This document shows, piece after piece, positions 62,075 to 64,000 of a DNA stretch of 64,000 nt. The translations under genes and the position numbers were made by a program. A model generated the notes under the pieces. The model saw only the letters and a list, made by a program, of their open reading frames with translations. It searched no databases and was not told the origin of the DNA. Source of the stretch: Klebsiella pneumoniae (GTDB lineage Bacteria; Myxococcota_A; UBA796; SXON01); NCBI GenBank assembly GCA_945862325.1, contig CAMAXZ010000001.1, positions 186,001 through 250,000 of the forward strand, written 5' to 3'. Numbering within the stretch: the stretch's first letter is position 1; every line of letters begins with the position of its first letter.

Positions 62075-62910
62075 GCCCACGCGGCGGCGAGCGCGGCGAT
62101 CGTGGCGTCCACGAGCCCCCGGATGTCGCGCTCGGGGTCGTCGGAGAACCCCGACTTCGGGAAGGTCGCGGCACGCGCGCTGACGACGAGCGCGCCGAGC
62201 CCGTCCGCCCTCCCGGCGGCGCGGGTGTCCGCGGCGCTGGCGCCCTGCGCCCCGAACCCCGGCACGAGCAGCCACGCGTGCGGCAGGGCGTCGCGGGCCT
62301 GCGCGAGCGCGTCCGGATGGGTGGCGCCGACGACGGCCCCCACATTGGAGAGCCCGTCGGGGCCGGCGCGTCGCGCGCCCGCCTCGGTGAGCCACGCCGC
62401 GAGGTCGGCGGAGACCGGGGCCTGCCAACGCGCGCTACCGGCGTTGGACGTGCGATACAGCACGAACACGCCGCGCCCGTGGGCGTCTGCGGCGTCGAGG
62501 AAGGGCTCGAGGGTGTCGGGGCCGAGAAAGGGCGACACGGTGAGCGCGTCGGACGGGAACGGCGCGTCCGGGCCGAGGGTGGCCGCGGCGTAGGCGGCCG
62601 CGGTGCTGCCGATGTCGCCGCGCTTCGCGTCCGCGACCACGACCAGCCCGGCGTCCCGGGCGTCCGCGCACACGTGCGCCAGCGCGCGCATGCCGTCGGG
62701 GCCCAGCGCCTCGAAGAACGCGAACTGTGGCTTGACCGCCGGCACGCGGCCCGCGCACGCGGCCACCACCGCGCGGCCGAACGCGGCGGCCCGCGCGGCC
62801 ACGGGGCCGTCGCCGGGCAGGCGCTCGGGCCAGGGGTCGATGCCGACGCACAGGGGCGTGCCCGTCGCGCGTACACGCGCGGCGAGCCGCGCGGAGAAGG
62901 TCGTGCTCAT
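62071..62910 (-). CDS. pyrF: Orotidine 5'-phosphate decarboxylase, type 2
   Basis: 279 residues. This is the last step of de novo UMP synthesis. Motifs: PLCVGIDPWPERLPGD, VKPQFAFFEALGPDGMRALA, VVADAKRGDIGSTAAAYAAA (the active-site Lys-Asp pair), SNVGAVVGATHPDAL and LLVPGFGAQGASAAD. The type 2 (subfamily 2) length is correct. ATG 62910 overlaps the stop of the small gene upstream (ATGA), confirming it over an earlier in-frame ATG. Confidence 0.95.
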   Translation of the reverse strand: MSTTFSARLAARVRATGTPLCVGIDPWPERLPGDGPVAARAAAFGRAVVAACAGRVPAVKPQFAFFEALGPDGMRALAHVCADARDAGLVVVADAKRGDIGSTAAAYAAATLGPDAPFPSDALTVSPFLGPDTLEPFLDAADAHGRGVFVLYRTSNAGSARWQAPVSADLAAWLTEAGARRAGPDGLSNVGAVVGATHPDALAQARDALPHAWLLVPGFGAQGASAADTRAAGRADGLGALVVSARAATFPKSGFSDDPERDIRGLVDATIAALAAAWA

Positions 62911-63095
62911 TCGTTCCGCTTCTCCGGGGGCCGCCATCCATAGGCGTCGTTCTCGATGCGCGTGCGTTGGAAGATGACCCAGAAGAGACGATCTTCCAGG
63001 TTCTTCTTCACCGCGCCGGGCAACAGGCCGACGGCCCGGCGACCGACCCCGAGGAGCGCGGAGGCGATCGCGAGCGTGCGGCCGCCATCAGCCAC
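62907..63095 (-). CDS. Small protein of unknown function upstream of pyrF
   Basis: 62 residues from GTG 63095 with a helical N-terminus (LAIASALLGVGRRAVGLLPG) and a charged C-terminus (VKKNLEDRLFWVIFQRTRIE). The hydrophobic first segment could be a weak membrane or amphipathic helix. It overlaps the HhH lipoprotein gene by 8 bases and pyrF by 4 bases, so it is embedded in an operon. Family not recognised. Confidence 0.6.
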   Translation of the reverse strand: MADGGRTLAIASALLGVGRRAVGLLPGAVKKNLEDRLFWVIFQRTRIENDAYGWRPPEKRNE

Positions 63096-63687
63096 CGCCG
63101 CCCTCCCACGAGGGAACGTACGCCTTGATTTTTTCGAGGGCGGAGGTCCCGACCTCCGGCACCGCCGCCAGCGCGTCCATCGTCGCGATGGGGCGTGCGT
63201 CGACGATGTTCGCCGCTTCGTCCGCGGCGAGCCCCACGTCGTCGTCGAGCGCGGCGCGCGTGGCGTCGTTGGCGATCTGGAGGGCGACCGCCGCCTCGTC
63301 GGCGGAGAACGCCACGTCCTCCCAGACGCCGCCGCCGTCGGCGCCGCCGTTCTCGACGAAGGCGAGGACGGCGAGGATGGTCGCGTCGCCCACTTGCGGC
63401 GTGGCGTCGACCTCGTTCAGCGTGGCGAACGGCCGATCGTCCTCGGTCCCGCACGCGCCGTCGGGGCCGTCGCGCCGGGAGACGAGGGCGTCGGCGGCGT
63501 CGGCGTCGAGCGCCGCCTGATCGTCGAGGACGGCGAAGGTCGTGCCACAGTCGTTCAAGAGGTCGAGGATCGCCCCGACCTGCGCGTCGGTCAGCCCGAG
63601 CCGCTCCTGCGCGGAGATCGACTCGGGGTCGCGCGCGATCGACACGTCGTTTCCGCAACCGGCCAGCAGGGCGAGGACCACGAGCAT
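63088..63687 (-). CDS. Lipoprotein with two helix-hairpin-helix-like motifs
   Basis: 199 residues, signal MLVVLALLAGC (ATG 63687). The mature protein has two similar units: FATLNEVDATPQVGDATILA and IATMDALAAVPEVGTSALEK, each close to a ComEA/RadC-type helix-hairpin-helix (AVPEVGxxxLEKI). HhH motifs bind DNA non-specifically; ComEA is the periplasmic DNA receptor for uptake. Here it is a lipoprotein, so it may hold DNA at the envelope. Two further units (LGLTDAQVGAILDLLND, VGLAADEAANIVDARP) look like partial repeats. Confidence 0.7.
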   Translation of the reverse strand: MLVVLALLAGCGNDVSIARDPESISAQERLGLTDAQVGAILDLLNDCGTTFAVLDDQAALDADAADALVSRRDGPDGACGTEDDRPFATLNEVDATPQVGDATILAVLAFVENGGADGGGVWEDVAFSADEAAVALQIANDATRAALDDDVGLAADEAANIVDARPIATMDALAAVPEVGTSALEKIKAYVPSWEGGGG

Positions 63688-63695
63688 GGGGGCGT

Positions 63696-64000
63696 CTATC
63701 CTGCGGACCGCGCCGCCGTTCCGGCCATGGCGTGCAGGGCGTCGAGCGCCGTGCGGGCCGTCGTGAGCAGCGCCGCGGCCTCCGCCGCGCGCGCGACGCG
63801 AGCGTCGGCGATGTCGAGCGGGACGCGCAGCCGCGTGACGACCGAGCGATTGACCCGGGGGTGATGCCCGCCCTCTTGCCCCGAGCGCAGCATGTCCTGA
63901 ACGTCCGGGCGTAGCAGCCACGGCACCAGCCATGCCGCGGACTCGCCCGGCGGCGCGCGGAAGACGAAGAACTCCGGGCTGACGAGGACCCCGTTCCCTT
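63696..64000 (-). CDS. C-terminal end of an HsdS-like/restriction specificity-type protein (partial)
   Basis: The last 100 residues are visible; the gene enters from the window edge. The sequence VLVSPEFFVFRAPPGESAAW, LLRPDVQDMLRSGQEGGHHP and RVNRSVVTRLRVPLDI follows the C-terminal half of a type I specificity (HsdS) target-recognition domain, in which GxxHPRVNxxxLxxLxIPLP is a common signature. The last ~40 residues form the helix that normally follows. Methyltransferase or HsdM parts would lie beyond the edge, so the system is not confirmed. Confidence 0.55.
   Translation of the reverse strand, partial: GNGVLVSPEFFVFRAPPGESAAWLVPWLLRPDVQDMLRSGQEGGHHPRVNRSVVTRLRVPLDIADARVARAAEAAALLTTARTALDALHAMAGTAARSAG

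Overview
The window is a dense, roughly 70% or higher GC bacterial chromosome segment from a diderm. Most genes abut or overlap by 1-4 bases, and GTG and TTG starts are common. Many short-signal lipoproteins carry Asp/Thr/Ser-rich linkers, and there are MopE-type metal-binding motifs, FG-GAP repeats, outer-membrane barrels and large Ser/Thr kinases. Together these point to the Myxococcota (former Deltaproteobacteria). This is inferred from style and family content; no rRNA, tRNA or other marker is present. I see no insertion sequence, prophage, CRISPR array or tRNA.

Layout. 1-2726: respiratory and periplasmic haem/copper genes (end of a cytochrome c, CtaG, a YtkA/FixH-like lipoprotein, a di-haem peroxidase). 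2713-8517: a beta-propeller lipoprotein and a RlmD-like rRNA methyltransferase on the minus strand, then feoA-feoB and a secreted transglutaminase-like protein. 8504-16960: sucA, xthA, a kinase/degenerate-STAND/TPR protein, a lipoprotein cyclophilin and two small genes. 16995-28255: a giant Ig-repeat plus beta-barrel protein, a methyltransferase/B12-radical-SAM pair, an operon of APC permease plus C_GCAxxG_C_C redox protein, a cyclic-nucleotide-binding/methyltransferase fusion and two envelope proteins. 28269-39238: a TerB-like/FHA/ABC transporter fusion, SGNH and SASA esterases, an IadA-like dipeptidase, a probable selenoprotein, two CAP-like lipoproteins and a second B12-radical-SAM enzyme. 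39266-46381: a MopE/FG-GAP lipoprotein, a sigma/anti-sigma-like membrane protein, PilB, and a sulfatase-family lipoprotein broken by an in-frame TAG. 46513-53326: a six-gene envelope operon (OB-fold-like lipoproteins, outer-membrane barrel, lamin-tail lipoproteins, degenerate and intact phospholipase D). 53339-64000: mixed housekeeping (ArsC-like, TudS-like DUF523, PlsC, BolA-GrxD, GT2, PyrF) and lipoproteins, ending in a partial HsdS-like gene.

Two observations stand out. First, the thioredoxin-like lipoprotein at 32219-32839 reads through one in-frame TGA placed exactly at the redox position, giving a U-G-Y-C motif. A hairpin with a G-rich apical loop lies at bacterial-SECIS distance downstream, so it is probably a selenoprotein. 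Second, the operon at 46513-53326 combines OB-fold-like, lamin-tail, outer-membrane barrel and phospholipase D modules at the cell surface. It may be an extracellular nucleic-acid or phosphodiester processing system, and I do not recognise it as a described system.
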